Positions 26,391 through 35,588 are shown, numbered from the stretch's first letter. The stretch: 64,000 bases of DNA from Sphingomonas sp. Root710 (GCF_001429065.1 NZ_LMIB01000015.1:396905-460904), one strand, 5' to 3'. Notes: generated by a model not told the origin, from the letters alone. Numbers and translations are program-made.

Positions 26391-27428
26391 GTGAAGTTCG
26401 GCCTGTCCATCCCCACCCTGACCGGGTTTCCACGATCCAGCGAGCCAGCCGGCGGATGGAAGGTGCGCTGGGAACGAACCTATGAACTGGCCGAGATGGC
26501 CGAGGCGTTCGGCTTCGACTTCGGCACGGTCGGCCATCACCGCTTCACGCCCGAGCGCGTGGATTCGCCGCAGCCGATGGTGGCGCTGGCCGCAATCGCG
26601 GCGCGCACCTCGACGCTCCGGCTGTGCACCAACATCTGCATCCTGCCGCTCCACGATCCTCTCGACATCGCCGAGCAGGTGGCAATGGTCGACGAGATCT
26701 CCGACGGCCGAATCATCCTGGGCGCCGCGATCGGCTATCGCCCCTATGAGTTCGACCAGATCGGGCTAGACTATAAGAAGCGAGTCAGCCGCTTCGAGGA
26801 GGCGATCGAGATCGTCCGCCGCGCCTGGAGTGACGAGCCGGTCGATTTCAAGGGCGCGCATTTCCGGGTAAACGGCGCGAACGTCACGCCCAAGCCGGTG
26901 CAGAAGCCGAGCCCGCCGATCTGGATCGGCGCGCAGGTCGACCCCGCCATCAGCCGCGCCGCACGACTGGGCGACGGCTGGCTGACCGACAATATCGAGA
27001 GCGCGGCGTCGCTGGCGCCCAAGATCGAACGCTTCCGCGCCGAATCCCGCGCGCATGGCCGGGCGGGAACGGTGGCACTGAACCGCAAGATCGGGATCGG
27101 GCCGACCCGCCACCAGGTCGAGGAGCAATGGCTTCCGCCGATCCTCGACGTCTATCGCGATTATGTCCGCCTCGGCGTTCCGTTCGACCAGCCCTTCGTC
27201 GACAAGCTGAGTTCAGGGCAGACACTGACGCTGGCCGACCTGCCGCCCGACCAGATCATCGGCGGCACGCCCGAAGACTGCATCGCGGCGCTCAAATCCT
27301 GCGTCGAAGCGACCGGGTGCGACTATCTGATCGTCGACTTCGGCCGCGGCGCGCATGGCGAGCAATATGAGCAGTTGCGCGCGCAGATCGAACTGTTCGG
27401 ACGCGAAGTGATGCCTGCCTTCCGGTAA
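26391..27428 (+). CDS. Luciferase-like (LLM class) flavin-dependent oxidoreductase
   Basis: A 345-residue TIM-barrel protein of the bacterial luciferase superfamily: VKFGLSIPT at the start, GHHRFTPERVDSPQP, LPLHDPLDIAEQVAMVDEIS and GAAIGYRPYEFDQIGLD, all typical of the family. Members use reduced FMN or F420; sequence alone does not decide which. The GTG at 26391 is chosen because GGAGG lies eight bases upstream; a start 11 codons earlier is less likely. It is a monocistronic + strand gene divergent from the GST and convergent with the Ddn-family gene, whose family includes F420-dependent reductases. Confidence 0.9.
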   Translation: MKFGLSIPTLTGFPRSSEPAGGWKVRWERTYELAEMAEAFGFDFGTVGHHRFTPERVDSPQPMVALAAIAARTSTLRLCTNICILPLHDPLDIAEQVAMVDEISDGRIILGAAIGYRPYEFDQIGLDYKKRVSRFEEAIEIVRRAWSDEPVDFKGAHFRVNGANVTPKPVQKPSPPIWIGAQVDPAISRAARLGDGWLTDNIESAASLAPKIERFRAESRAHGRAGTVALNRKIGIGPTRHQVEEQWLPPILDVYRDYVRLGVPFDQPFVDKLSSGQTLTLADLPPDQIIGGTPEDCIAALKSCVEATGCDYLIVDFGRGAHGEQYEQLRAQIELFGREVMPAFR

Positions 27429-27450
27429 GACTGGGACATGGGAGCCGGCG

Positions 27451-28047
27451 TCAGGCCGGCTCCATCGCCACCACAGGGATCTGGCGCGTCGTGCTCTTCT
27501 GATAAGTGGTATATTGCGGCGTCTTGGTTTCCGCGAACGCCCAAAGCCGCGTATATTCATCGCTGCCATGCTCGACGAAACGGGCTCGGCGCATCGACGT
27601 TTTCCGATCGATGATCAGCTTCGCGCGCGGATTGGCCCGCAGGTTCTCGGCCCATAGCGGGTCTCGCGGTTTCGCACCGTTCGACCCGATCAGGTAGATC
27701 GTCCCGTCCATCTCAACATAGGGCATGACCGTGGAGCGCTCCTCGCCGCTCTTGCGGCCGATCGTATAGATCATCAGCACCGGCATCGGCGGAAACCCGA
27801 CCATCGTCGAGAAGACCTTCATCAGCAGCGAGAAGCCGGTCGTACGGACGAGGAATTTATCGATCTTCTTGCCGGTGTCACTGCGCATGAATTGCACGAA
27901 CTGCCGCCCCGGCTTCGTCTGGATCACGCTCCGCAGCATCATGAAAGCCCCATTTCCCGGTCTCGATGCCACCGGCGCTATCATGGACGCCGCTGCGCGC
28001 GCCATCGCCGCGCCGGGCTTTTGATCGATCCCCAAAGAAGTCGCCAC
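27451..28047 (-). CDS. Ddn-family (deazaflavin/F420-type split-barrel) nitroreductase-like protein
   Basis: A 198-residue protein of the F420/FMN split-barrel family. The diagnostic run is PVLMIYTIGRKSGEERST followed by MPYVEMDGTIYLIGSNG and PLWAENLRANPRAKLII, which matches Ddn-like deazaflavin-dependent nitroreductases. In mycobacteria such proteins reduce quinones or nitroimidazoles with F420H2. The start is uncertain: a GTG at 28047 lacks a clear ribosome site and an ATG at 28005 is also possible. A GC-rich hairpin overlaps the stop (27441-27463). Cofactor is inferred from the family only. Confidence 0.82.
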   Translation of the reverse strand: MATSLGIDQKPGAAMARAAASMIAPVASRPGNGAFMMLRSVIQTKPGRQFVQFMRSDTGKKIDKFLVRTTGFSLLMKVFSTMVGFPPMPVLMIYTIGRKSGEERSTVMPYVEMDGTIYLIGSNGAKPRDPLWAENLRANPRAKLIIDRKTSMRRARFVEHGSDEYTRLWAFAETKTPQYTTYQKSTTRQIPVVAMEPA

Positions 28048-28120
28048 TTCGCTTAACAGCGCGTCCGCCGGGCAGCGGCAAGCTGCGATATCAAGGCGAC
28101 ATTCTTTTCAGGAGACCGGC

Positions 28121-29389
28121 ATGACGGATGCCCCCGCGCATCGCTCCGACGATATCGATCGCCAGCTGACCGACCCGCAGTTCTTCGCGTCAGGCGGCCA
28201 TCACGATCTTTTCCGCCGCCTGCGCACCGAGGATCCGGTGCGCTGGACCGACGGCGATGCGGCCCGCCCCTTCTGGTCGATCAGCCGGCACGCCGATTGC
28301 GTCGCCGTGCTGCGCGACCCGCTGACCTTCAGCTCGCGCCTGGGCGGGCTGATGCCGCTGTCGGCGCGCGAGCCCGACGAGCACGAGCTGCTGGTCGGCG
28401 GCTATGGATCGATCCCGACACATACCGATCCTCCGCACCACATGATCCTGCGGCGTCCGTTCAACAAATTCTTCTCTGCCCCGGCCATCGCGCCGATGCT
28501 GGGGCGGGTGCAACGCTGTGTCGACCAGATCATGGACGAGATCATGCCGCGCGGCGAGTGCGATCTGGTCGAAGACGTCGCCGCCCAGTTGCCGACCCGG
28601 ATCGTGTGCGAGATGATGGGCGTGCCGGCGGCGGACCAGCCGCGGATCCGGCACCATTGCGCTGCCTTCCTGGGCGCGCAGGACCCGGCCTACCAGATCG
28701 ACGGCGATCCGCTGAAGACGCAGCAGTTCAATATGCGCGCACTGTTCGACTATATGTTCGAACTCGCGATGCGCCGGCGCGGCGCGCCGACCGACGACTT
28801 CACGAGCATCATCGGCAATATCGAGATCGACGGCGAGAAGCTGAGCGAGCGCGACGTGGGCTGGTGGTGCTTCTCGATCGTCGCCGCAGGCCTCGAGACG
28901 ACGCGCGACACCGTCTCGATCGGCATGCTCGAACTGCTGAACAATCCGGCGGAAATGGCCCGTCTGCGCGACGAGCCGGACCTGATGAACCTCGCCATCG
29001 ACGAGATTGTCCGCTGGGTGAATCCGGCCATGCACAAATTCCGCATCGCCACCCGCGATGTCGAGATCGGCGGCCAGACCATCCGCGAGGGCGACTGGGT
29101 GGTCGCCTGGCTCGTCTCCGCCAATCGCGACGAGACCGTCTTCGACGACCCCTATCGCTTCGATGTCGGCCGCAAGCCCAACGCCCATCTCGGCTTCGGG
29201 CTCGGCGAGCATAGCTGCATCGGCCGGCATCTCGCCCGCATGGAGATGCAGGCGATGATCCGCGCGCTCATCGAACGCACTCCCGACATGGCGGTCGCGG
29301 GCCCTTGCGAATGGCTCGTGTCCAACAAGCATACCGTGCTCAAGCACATGCCGGTCCGGTTCACGCCGCGCCCGCGCATGGCGGCCTGA
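28121..29389 (+). CDS. Cytochrome P450
   Basis: A 422-residue P450 with I-helix AAGLETTRD, K-helix ExxR in DEIVRWVNP, and haem loop FGLGEHSCIG with axial Cys366. It begins an AGGAGACC-preceded ATG at 28121 and heads a + strand run with an HpcH/HpaI aldolase (19 bases later), a TauD-type oxygenase and an epimerase. Gene spacing indicates one transcript. The sequence is related to the P450 at 4647 (both share the DRSP/EDPVRW start and similar haem loop). Reductase partners are not adjacent. Confidence 0.95.
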   Translation: MTDAPAHRSDDIDRQLTDPQFFASGGHHDLFRRLRTEDPVRWTDGDAARPFWSISRHADCVAVLRDPLTFSSRLGGLMPLSAREPDEHELLVGGYGSIPTHTDPPHHMILRRPFNKFFSAPAIAPMLGRVQRCVDQIMDEIMPRGECDLVEDVAAQLPTRIVCEMMGVPAADQPRIRHHCAAFLGAQDPAYQIDGDPLKTQQFNMRALFDYMFELAMRRRGAPTDDFTSIIGNIEIDGEKLSERDVGWWCFSIVAAGLETTRDTVSIGMLELLNNPAEMARLRDEPDLMNLAIDEIVRWVNPAMHKFRIATRDVEIGGQTIREGDWVVAWLVSANRDETVFDDPYRFDVGRKPNAHLGFGLGEHSCIGRHLARMEMQAMIRALIERTPDMAVAGPCEWLVSNKHTVLKHMPVRFTPRPRMAA

Positions 29390-29408
29390 GCGGAGGCGGA
29401 GAAGACAG

Positions 29409-30191
29409 ATGGCCATATTGGAAGCGCGCAGCCGGCTCGGCGCGATGATCGGGCGCGGCGAACAACCCTTCGGAATCTTCATATCGTCGCTCGACGCCGC
29501 CTCGACCGACATAATGGCCGACGCCGGCTTCGATTTCGTGATGCTCGACGGTGAACATGGCCGACTCGACCGGATCGCCGTGGAGCAGCATGTCCGCGCG
29601 GCGCGGGCGGGCGGCATCATCGCCTTCGTTCGCGTCCTGGATAATTCTCCCACGCTGATTCAGTCGATGCTCGACGTCGGCGCGGACGGCGTGATGGTGC
29701 CGCATATCGACACCGCCGATCAGGCGCGCGCCGCGGTCGCCGCCAGCCGCTATGCACCGCGCGGCAAGCGCGGCATGTGCCCGGCCTGCCGCGCAGGGCG
29801 CTATACGCTCGACGGCTGGCCCGAGCATGTTCATGCGTCCGACGAGAATGTGATGGTGATCCCGATCCTGGAATCGCGGCAGGCCATCGAGAATGTCGAC
29901 GAGATCCTGGCGGTCGACGGGATCGATCTGGTGATGTTCGGCCCCGGCGATCTGTCCGCCGACATGGCGATCGACTTCTCGAAGGACGGTCATCTGATGG
30001 ACGCCGCCTGGCGCAGATCGCTCGAAGCCACCCGCGCTGCCGGCAAATATATGCTCGCACCAGCCGGCTTCACCTATGACGAAGCGGACATGCTGATCGT
30101 CGAGATGGAGCTGATGCTCCTGCGCCGGACGGTCGGAAGGCTCGTCGGTGAGCATCGCTCCGCCCAGGCCGCCCGCCGCGCTGCAGAATAA
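29409..30191 (+). CDS. HpcH/HpaI-family aldolase
   Basis: A 260-residue class II (metal-dependent) pyruvate aldolase. The family signature regions are FVMLDGEHG, FVRVLDN, VPHIDTADQA and MFGPGDLSADM, the last carrying metal ligands and the Asp seen in 4-hydroxy-2-oxo-heptanedioate aldolase. It splits a 4-hydroxy-2-oxoacid into pyruvate and an aldehyde, or a related beta-hydroxy dicarboxylate. AGAAGACAG precedes the ATG. Position between P450 and TauD oxygenase suggests the aldol substrate comes from a previously hydroxylated side chain or opened ring (inference). Confidence 0.9.
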   Translation: MAILEARSRLGAMIGRGEQPFGIFISSLDAASTDIMADAGFDFVMLDGEHGRLDRIAVEQHVRAARAGGIIAFVRVLDNSPTLIQSMLDVGADGVMVPHIDTADQARAAVAASRYAPRGKRGMCPACRAGRYTLDGWPEHVHASDENVMVIPILESRQAIENVDEILAVDGIDLVMFGPGDLSADMAIDFSKDGHLMDAAWRRSLEATRAAGKYMLAPAGFTYDEADMLIVEMELMLLRRTVGRLVGEHRSAQAARRAAE

Positions 30192-30204
30192 GGACCGAGA
30201 CACC

Positions 30205-31152
30205 ATGTCCGACGCTTTCGATACCCAGCCCCTGCGCGACGATTTGCCTTTCGGCGCGCGCATCACCGGTCTCGACCCAGCACTTCTAGGCGATGGCGGC
30301 ATCCGGCGGGCGCTGCGCGACCTGTGGATCGACAAAGGCGTGCTCGTCTTCGAGGGACTGGAGGGCGAGGAGGTCCACCTCGAACTCAGCCGCGTGTTCG
30401 GCACGCTGGTCCAGCATCCGACCCGCGAGGCGCGCGCCGCGCATCCCGAACTGATGACGGTCCGCTACAAGCCCGACAGCGGCTGGCTGATCGACGTCGA
30501 CGGCGACCTGCGCGGCACCTGGCTGCCCTGGCATTCGGACCTGATCTATGTCGACCGGATCAACCGGGGCGGCATCCTCCGCCCGATCGTCCTGCCCAGC
30601 CGGATGGGGCAGACCGGCTTCATCGACAAGATCGGGGCCTACCGCACACTGCCCGACCGGCTGAAGGCGCGGATCGACGGGCTCAACGTCATCTACAAAT
30701 ATGATCTCGACGCCGCGCAACAGCGTTTCGGCCGGACCGCGAACGCATCGATGGTGCGGATAAGCCCCGATGTCGCCAGCATTCAGGCCCGTCTCGACGA
30801 CTTTCCGCGGGTGATTCATCCGATGGTCTACGAACAGCACGAGACCGGCCGCAAGGTACTCAACGTCTCGCCCTGGTTCGCGGTCGGCATTCAGGGGATG
30901 GAGAATGCCGAGGGCGACGCCCTGCTCGCCGAAGTCGCCGATCACATCGTCAACAGCAGCGAAATCTATCTTCACGAATGGCGGCTGGGCGACATGGTGC
31001 TGTGGGACAATTGGCGGGTGCTGCACAGCGCCACCGGCTGCCCGCCTGATGAGGAACGCTGGATGCTGCGCACCACGATCGAAGGCGATTACGGCCTGGG
31101 CCGGACCGAGGCCGACGCCGCGATCGACCGCACCGATTACATCACGGTCTGA
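30205..31152 (+). CDS. TauD/TfdA-family Fe(II)/2-oxoglutarate dioxygenase
   Basis: A 315-residue enzyme with the iron triad His110-x-Asp112 (WLPWHSDLIY) and distal His274 in NWRVLHSATG, and Arg residues further on for 2-oxoglutarate. TauD/TfdA enzymes hydroxylate alkyl or ether substrates and often cleave C-O or C-S bonds. The ATG at 30205 follows AAGGACCGAGA. It is 13 bases after the aldolase and one base before the epimerase, so the genes are co-expressed. Substrate undetermined; the other TauD-type gene here (44544) is only distantly similar. Confidence 0.93.
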   Translation: MSDAFDTQPLRDDLPFGARITGLDPALLGDGGIRRALRDLWIDKGVLVFEGLEGEEVHLELSRVFGTLVQHPTREARAAHPELMTVRYKPDSGWLIDVDGDLRGTWLPWHSDLIYVDRINRGGILRPIVLPSRMGQTGFIDKIGAYRTLPDRLKARIDGLNVIYKYDLDAAQQRFGRTANASMVRISPDVASIQARLDDFPRVIHPMVYEQHETGRKVLNVSPWFAVGIQGMENAEGDALLAEVADHIVNSSEIYLHEWRLGDMVLWDNWRVLHSATGCPPDEERWMLRTTIEGDYGLGRTEADAAIDRTDYITV

Positions 31153-31153
31153 C

Positions 31154-32083
31154 ATGGCGAGCATCCTCATCACCGGCGGCACCGGTCTCATCGGCTGGTG
31201 CGCGGTCGAAGCGCTGGTCGAACAGGGCCACAGCGTCACCGCCTACGACCTGAAGCCCAATATCGAGAACATCGCGCACCTGGGCGACCGGGTGACCGTG
31301 GTCGCGGGCGACGTGACCGACCTGCCCAGGCTGCTCAACGCAATGCGGCTGAACGAGATCGACCATGTCATGCATCTCGCCGCCTTCATCACCGATCAGG
31401 CGAAACTCGACCCGGCGGGGGCGTTCAAGGTCAATGCGGTCGGCACCGCCAACATCTTCGATGCCGCGCTGGCACTGGGCGTGCGGCGCGTGGTGTGGAC
31501 GAGCAGCGTCGTCGCGCTGGGCGTCGCGCCCGGCTATGACGGCCGGGCGGTCGACGAGAGCTACAATATCGTGTCCCGCTCACCCTATGGCGCATCGAAA
31601 TGGGGGTGCGAGGTCATCGCCGAGGGCTATCGCGAGCTCGGGCTCGACATCGTCGGCATCAGGCCTGCGCTGAGCTATGGCATGGGCCGGCTGACCGGCG
31701 GCACCGGCATCTTCAACAGCGCGATCCGCGCGATCGCGCTCGGCCAGCCTGCCGGGATCATGTCGGCGCCCAGCCCGCTTCATCAGCCGATGTACAATCG
31801 CGACATGGCCGGTCTCCTGATCGAAGCGATGCTCGGTCCGAAGCCCGCCGGCGGCATCTACAACGTCCCCACCGAACGCGACTATAGCGACGCGGAGATA
31901 TTGGAGATCGTCCGGCGGGTCTGTCCGGCTGTCCAGGTCCACACCGATCCGGTACCGCCGTTTATCCCGGCAATTCCGCTGGTCGACGGAAGCCGCGCGC
32001 GACGCGAGATCGCCTATGTTCCGCGCTACACGCTGGAGGACGGGGTCCGCGAAATGGTCGACGCCTTCCGCCAGCAGGGCTGA
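31154..32083 (+). CDS. NAD-dependent epimerase/dehydratase (extended SDR)
   Basis: A 309-residue extended SDR with TGGTGLIG at residues 8-15, the DV/DLP segment, and the catalytic YGASK. It may act as a ketoreductase, epimerase or 3-beta-hydroxysteroid dehydrogenase-like enzyme; the family cannot be narrowed from sequence. The ATG at 31154 follows the TauD stop by one base. It ends six bases from the convergent GST-like gene. Co-occurrence with P450, aldolase and TauD oxygenase suggests oxidation of an alcohol made by hydroxylation. Confidence 0.88.
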   Translation: MASILITGGTGLIGWCAVEALVEQGHSVTAYDLKPNIENIAHLGDRVTVVAGDVTDLPRLLNAMRLNEIDHVMHLAAFITDQAKLDPAGAFKVNAVGTANIFDAALALGVRRVVWTSSVVALGVAPGYDGRAVDESYNIVSRSPYGASKWGCEVIAEGYRELGLDIVGIRPALSYGMGRLTGGTGIFNSAIRAIALGQPAGIMSAPSPLHQPMYNRDMAGLLIEAMLGPKPAGGIYNVPTERDYSDAEILEIVRRVCPAVQVHTDPVPPFIPAIPLVDGSRARREIAYVPRYTLEDGVREMVDAFRQQG

Positions 32084-32089
32084 ACCGGC

Positions 32090-32866
32090 TCAGAAAACGA
32101 GCGGCAGGCCGATATGGCGTCGATAAATCCGGTCGCGATGCTCGATCAATATCGGATCGAGGGCAGCGGCGATCTCCGGCCCGGCATCCGAATAGCGCTC
32201 GTGCAGCGCGGGCGGCATCGGCGCATCCTCGATCGGCAATGGGGCGATCATGTTCGAGAAGCAGGCCCAATGCAGATCGCAGGCGCCGAGCCGATCGCCG
32301 ACCAGATACCCCGATCCCGCCTCGCTTTGTGCGCGAAGCTGCGCAGCCAGCATGCCGAGAATATCGACCATCCGGCGGGTCGCGGCCTCGGCGGCGGCGC
32401 GCGAATAGCCATATTGGCGGCACATGTGCAGGACGTGCGGCGGCGCCTCGGGGGAAACGTCTCCGGGGCCATAGAGGCCCTGGAACATCACCAGCCGCCG
32501 CGACCAGCCAAAGCCGCCCGGCGCGCAGATTTCCGCCGAGAGGCCGATGGAGAGCGCTCGATCGAGCGGCGCGTCGGGCAGCAGCGAGGGGCCGCTGCCG
32601 ATCCGTTCGGCCAGCATCACCAGATCGAGCCAGTTGGTCACCGGCGGATGATCGTCGAGCATTGCGATCGGCGCGTTACGCGATCCGGTCCAGGCGACGA
32701 GTTCGTCATTGGGGTCGAGCATCTTCTGCTCGACCGGGTGATAAGCCAGGCCGCGCGCCGTGAAGACCGCCTTGGCCGCCTCGCTCCAGGGCCCGGGCAC
32801 ATGCGCCGTCAGCACGAGCCGGAGGCCGGCCAGTTCGCGCGCCTCCGCAACGCTCAGATATTTCAT
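32090..32866 (-). CDS. Glutathione S-transferase-like protein
   Basis: A 258-residue protein with a thioredoxin-like N-terminal half (LVLTAHVPGPWSEAAKAVFT; PIAMLDDHPPVTNWLDLVMLAE) and an all-helical C-terminal half with GYLVGDRLGACDLHWACFSN, as in GSTs. It is far more divergent than the GSTs at 2757 and 25498; the canonical N-terminal motifs are relaxed, so glutathione binding is uncertain. GAGGGAAG precedes the ATG at 32866; the longer open frame upstream is probably untranslated. It is a single-gene transcript facing the epimerase. Confidence 0.72.
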   Translation of the reverse strand: MKYLSVAEARELAGLRLVLTAHVPGPWSEAAKAVFTARGLAYHPVEQKMLDPNDELVAWTGSRNAPIAMLDDHPPVTNWLDLVMLAERIGSGPSLLPDAPLDRALSIGLSAEICAPGGFGWSRRLVMFQGLYGPGDVSPEAPPHVLHMCRQYGYSRAAAEAATRRMVDILGMLAAQLRAQSEAGSGYLVGDRLGACDLHWACFSNMIAPLPIEDAPMPPALHERYSDAGPEIAAALDPILIEHRDRIYRRHIGLPLVF

Positions 32867-33063
32867 GCCGGCTTCCCTCTCCGCTAGCGCGCCTGTCGTC
32901 AGTCTGGAACGCGCGACGGCGAGATTCCACCAGTGCAGGCCGGTTTGTTCCGATTGAACAAGAGATAGCCGAAATCCCCAACCGCAGGACGCTGCCGCGG
33001 GACGAACGCTGCCATAGACCTGATCCCCGATCGGCACACAGGGCCGTAGCGCAGGAGAGACTG

Positions 33064-33816
33064 GTGAAAAACCTGAAGGACAAGATCGTGCTGGTCACGG
33101 GCGGCGGCGCCGGCTTCGGCAAGGCCATCGTCGAGCGGTTCGTCGCCGAAGGATCGAAGGCGATCATCGCCGACATCGACGAAAGTGCCGGTCAGGCGAC
33201 CGCCGACGCGGTGGGCGGTCATTTCGTCCGCACCGACGTATCCGACCCCGCCTCGGTCGAAGCAGCGGTCGCCTTTGCGGTCGCAACCCATGGCCGGCTC
33301 GACGTGATGGTCAACAATGCCGGGATCGAATCCGCGCAGGCGCCAATCCACGACTGCACGATGGAGAATTGGCGGCGGGTGCTCGACATCAACCTGAGCG
33401 GCGTCTTCTACGGCATGAAGTTCGCGCTGGCCCAGTTCGTGAAGCAGGGCAGCGGCAATGTGGTCAACATCTCGTCGATCGCGGGCATCGTCGCCTGCGC
33501 CAATCTGCCGCCCTATTCGGCGGCGAAGGCGGGCGTGTCCAACCTCACTCGCGAGGGCGCGCTCGAATATGCGCGGCTGGGCATCCGGGTGAATGCGATC
33601 GCCCCGACCGCGGTGATGACCGAAATGAACGAGCGGATGCGGCAGGTCGCCGACGATCCGGACGGTTTTGTCGGCTATCTCAATTCGATGAATCCGATGC
33701 CCGGTACACCGACCGCCGACGATATCGCCGCTGCCGCCGCCTTCCTGGCGAGTGACGATGCGGGCTTCATCAGCGGGGTGATCCTGCCGATCGACGGCGG
33801 CTATACCGCACAATAG
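33064..33816 (+). CDS. Short-chain dehydrogenase/reductase
   Basis: A 250-residue classical SDR starting at GTG 33064 with a GGAGAG site before it: TGGGAGFG coenzyme motif, NNAG, catalytic YSAAK and the ILPIDGG C-terminal motif. Alcohol-ketone oxidoreductase; substrate unknown. It faces the DUF1330 gene, with a GC-rich hairpin (33826-33860, stem ACCGGACG/CGTCCGGT) in the convergent gap, which may act as a weak terminator without a T run. It is divergent from the GST-like gene at 32866, with 197 bases between. Confidence 0.92.
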   Translation: MKNLKDKIVLVTGGGAGFGKAIVERFVAEGSKAIIADIDESAGQATADAVGGHFVRTDVSDPASVEAAVAFAVATHGRLDVMVNNAGIESAQAPIHDCTMENWRRVLDINLSGVFYGMKFALAQFVKQGSGNVVNISSIAGIVACANLPPYSAAKAGVSNLTREGALEYARLGIRVNAIAPTAVMTEMNERMRQVADDPDGFVGYLNSMNPMPGTPTADDIAAAAAFLASDDAGFISGVILPIDGGYTAQ

Positions 33817-33840
33817 CCGGCAAGAGCGGAACCGGACGGG

Positions 33841-34143
33841 TCAGGGCTCGTCCGGTCCGCGCATCGCCATGATGTAGCGGGTGTGCGCCGATGCATGCCG
33901 GATCGGAATGCATCGGCCATAATCTTCGGATTCCATGAAGGCCCTCGCCCGATCGAGCGAGGGGAATTTCAGGATGAAGAGATGGTTCGCGGGCGCCTCG
34001 CCCTCGAACAGCAGCGGATTGTCGTCTCCCGACACCAACTCGACATCACCGAGCGCTGCGATCAGCGGCATCGCCGCGGCGCGATACCGGGCATAGCCCG
34101 CCGCGTCATGGACGTCGATCGCGCCCACCAGATAGGCGGCCAT
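33841..34143 (-). CDS. DUF1330-family protein
   Basis: A 100-residue protein with the small alpha+beta barrel pattern of DUF1330: MAAYLVGAIDVHDAAGYARY at the start and SLDRARAFMESEDYGRCIPI near the end. DUF1330 proteins are dimeric and of unknown reaction; some are thought to be monooxygenase-like. Start at 34143 chosen because the homologues begin MAxYLV; the frame is open to 34185. It starts four bases after the lyase stop and closes the hydratase-lyase operon, so a role on the same intermediate is likely (inference). Confidence 0.78.
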   Translation of the reverse strand: MAAYLVGAIDVHDAAGYARYRAAAMPLIAALGDVELVSGDDNPLLFEGEAPANHLFILKFPSLDRARAFMESEDYGRCIPIRHASAHTRYIMAMRGPDEP

Positions 34144-34147
34144 CGCC

Positions 34148-35056
34148 TTAAAGGGTCGCCGTATAACGCTGCTCCAGCGCGACATAGTCGTCGAGCCGGG
34201 CGGCCTTCATCAGTTCGAGCGGGTTGTTGTACGGACCGGGGTGAGCGGCGAGATAATGCTCGTCGGTGCCCTTTTCGCGAATGTCGCGGAATATCTCCGC
34301 CACCGCATTGGCGGCGACGCCCAGTGCCGAACTCGCGAACATGGTGAAGGCATAGCCCGCGTCGGCCAGATCGGCGACGGTATGGCCGGGCGGCGGGCTG
34401 CCCCCCATGTTCATCACCGGTCCCTTGATCTGCGAGATCAGCTTGCGCGCCCACGCCATCTGTTCCTCGGGAGGAAGGCCAAAATAGGATTTGCCATCGA
34501 CCTGCATGATGATGGGCATCACCATGTCGGCCCCGGCTTCGAGGAAAAGGTTGCACCGCTCGACCACCTCGTCGAACGAGATGGTGTCGCCGTCGGTCCG
34601 CGCGACGATGACGAAATCGGGATCGGTGCGCGCGTCGAGCGCCGCCTTCACCCGGTCGATCGCCTCGGCGCGGCTCACCACCTTGCGGCCCGCGAGCAGC
34701 GGACAATGCTTGGGCAGCGCCTGGTCCTCCAGATGAACGCCGGCGATGCCCGCCCGCTCCATCTCCTGGATCGTCCGGCCCACGTTGAGCACGCCGCCGA
34801 AGCCGGTGTCGACATCGGCCAGGATCGGGATCGTCACCGCCTGCGCCATGCGCGCGGCGTGCTGGACGATCTCGCTCATCGTCATCAGACCCAGGTCCGG
34901 TGCGCCGAGCTGAGCTGCCTCGACTCCGAGCCCGGTCATATGAATCGCCTGGAAGCCTGCGAGCTGCGCCAGCCGCGCCGACAGCGCGTCATAGCAGCTC
35001 GGCGCGACGACGAGTCCCTTGGCCAGTTCGGCGCGAAGCTTGGTGGACATGCGCAT
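34148..35056 (-). CDS. Isocitrate lyase/PEP mutase-family C-C lyase
   Basis: A 302-residue member of the isocitrate lyase/PEP mutase superfamily (TIM barrel). Metal-binding Asp81 and Asp83 (ADVDTGFGG), the EDQ at Glu110-Asp111 and the mobile loop LPKHCPLLAG with Cys118 are visible; the loop cysteine marks lyases rather than phosphomutases. Likely reaction: retro-Claisen cleavage of a substituted 2-hydroxy-dicarboxylate (methylisocitrate, dimethylmalate or similar) to pyruvate, glyoxylate or succinate-type products. It follows an aconitase-type hydratase pair, which fits a hydratase-lyase sequence. Which acid is used is unknown. Confidence 0.88.
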   Translation of the reverse strand: MRMSTKLRAELAKGLVVAPSCYDALSARLAQLAGFQAIHMTGLGVEAAQLGAPDLGLMTMSEIVQHAARMAQAVTIPILADVDTGFGGVLNVGRTIQEMERAGIAGVHLEDQALPKHCPLLAGRKVVSRAEAIDRVKAALDARTDPDFVIVARTDGDTISFDEVVERCNLFLEAGADMVMPIIMQVDGKSYFGLPPEEQMAWARKLISQIKGPVMNMGGSPPPGHTVADLADAGYAFTMFASSALGVAANAVAEIFRDIREKGTDEHYLAAHPGPYNNPLELMKAARLDDYVALEQRYTATL

Positions 35057-35075
35057 GTCTGTATTTTCCTTCGGA

Positions 35076-35588
35076 TCAGGCCGCGGCGACGCGCTGAAGC
35101 GCCCAATCGAGGCTGCCTCCTGCGCCGACGATGTCCAGGATGATTTGCGACACGGGCGCGAAATCCTGTGTCGCGCCGGTGGTCCGGTTCACCGCATGAC
35201 CGGTGACCAGGTCGATCTCGATCATGTCGCCGGTCCGGGCAAAGGAGCCGATGCCGGGAAAAGCCCATGTCAGCAGGCCCAGGTCGATCGAAGCGCGCTG
35301 ATATAAGGCGTTGACGCCATCGCACAGCATCGCCGCGATACCGGCTTCCTTGCAGGCCATGACCGACGCCGTGTAATAATGGGCGTGGCCACGGCCGAGA
35401 TTGTCGCCTGCGATCACGATATCGCCCGGCGCAACCGCGCTGGTGAAGGCCGGATCGACGTCCTCCATCAGATGCTTGCGGCACTCCGCCCAGTCATGGC
35501 TCATGCCGGCCTTGTCATATTTGGCCGAGACGATGTCGGTTGCGCCCAGCCCGTTGCCGAACACCCATGCCTTGCCTTCAAGCTTCAT
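35076..35588 (-). CDS. Aconitase-superfamily hydratase, small subunit (LeuD-like)
   Basis: A 170-residue swivelling domain homologous to the small subunit of isopropylmalate isomerase. It begins KAWVFGNGLGATDIVSAKY, the counterpart of the LeuD GDNIDTDQI segment. The usual substrate-binding GxGSSREHA loop is replaced by GRGHAHYYTAS (in GDNLGRGHAHYY), so the serine and arginine that normally hold a substrate carboxylate are absent, pointing to a different substrate. The ATG at 35588 overlaps the large-subunit stop by 11 bases. It must pair with the 35578-36873 protein. Confidence 0.85.
   Translation of the reverse strand: MKLEGKAWVFGNGLGATDIVSAKYDKAGMSHDWAECRKHLMEDVDPAFTSAVAPGDIVIAGDNLGRGHAHYYTASVMACKEAGIAAMLCDGVNALYQRASIDLGLLTWAFPGIGSFARTGDMIEIDLVTGHAVNRTTGATQDFAPVSQIILDIVGAGGSLDWALQRVAAA

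Noticed and set aside
34148-35056. PEP mutase or phosphonopyruvate hydrolase
   Set aside because: The mobile loop contains KHC (Cys118), which is typical of C-C lyases, and no phosphonate genes are nearby.
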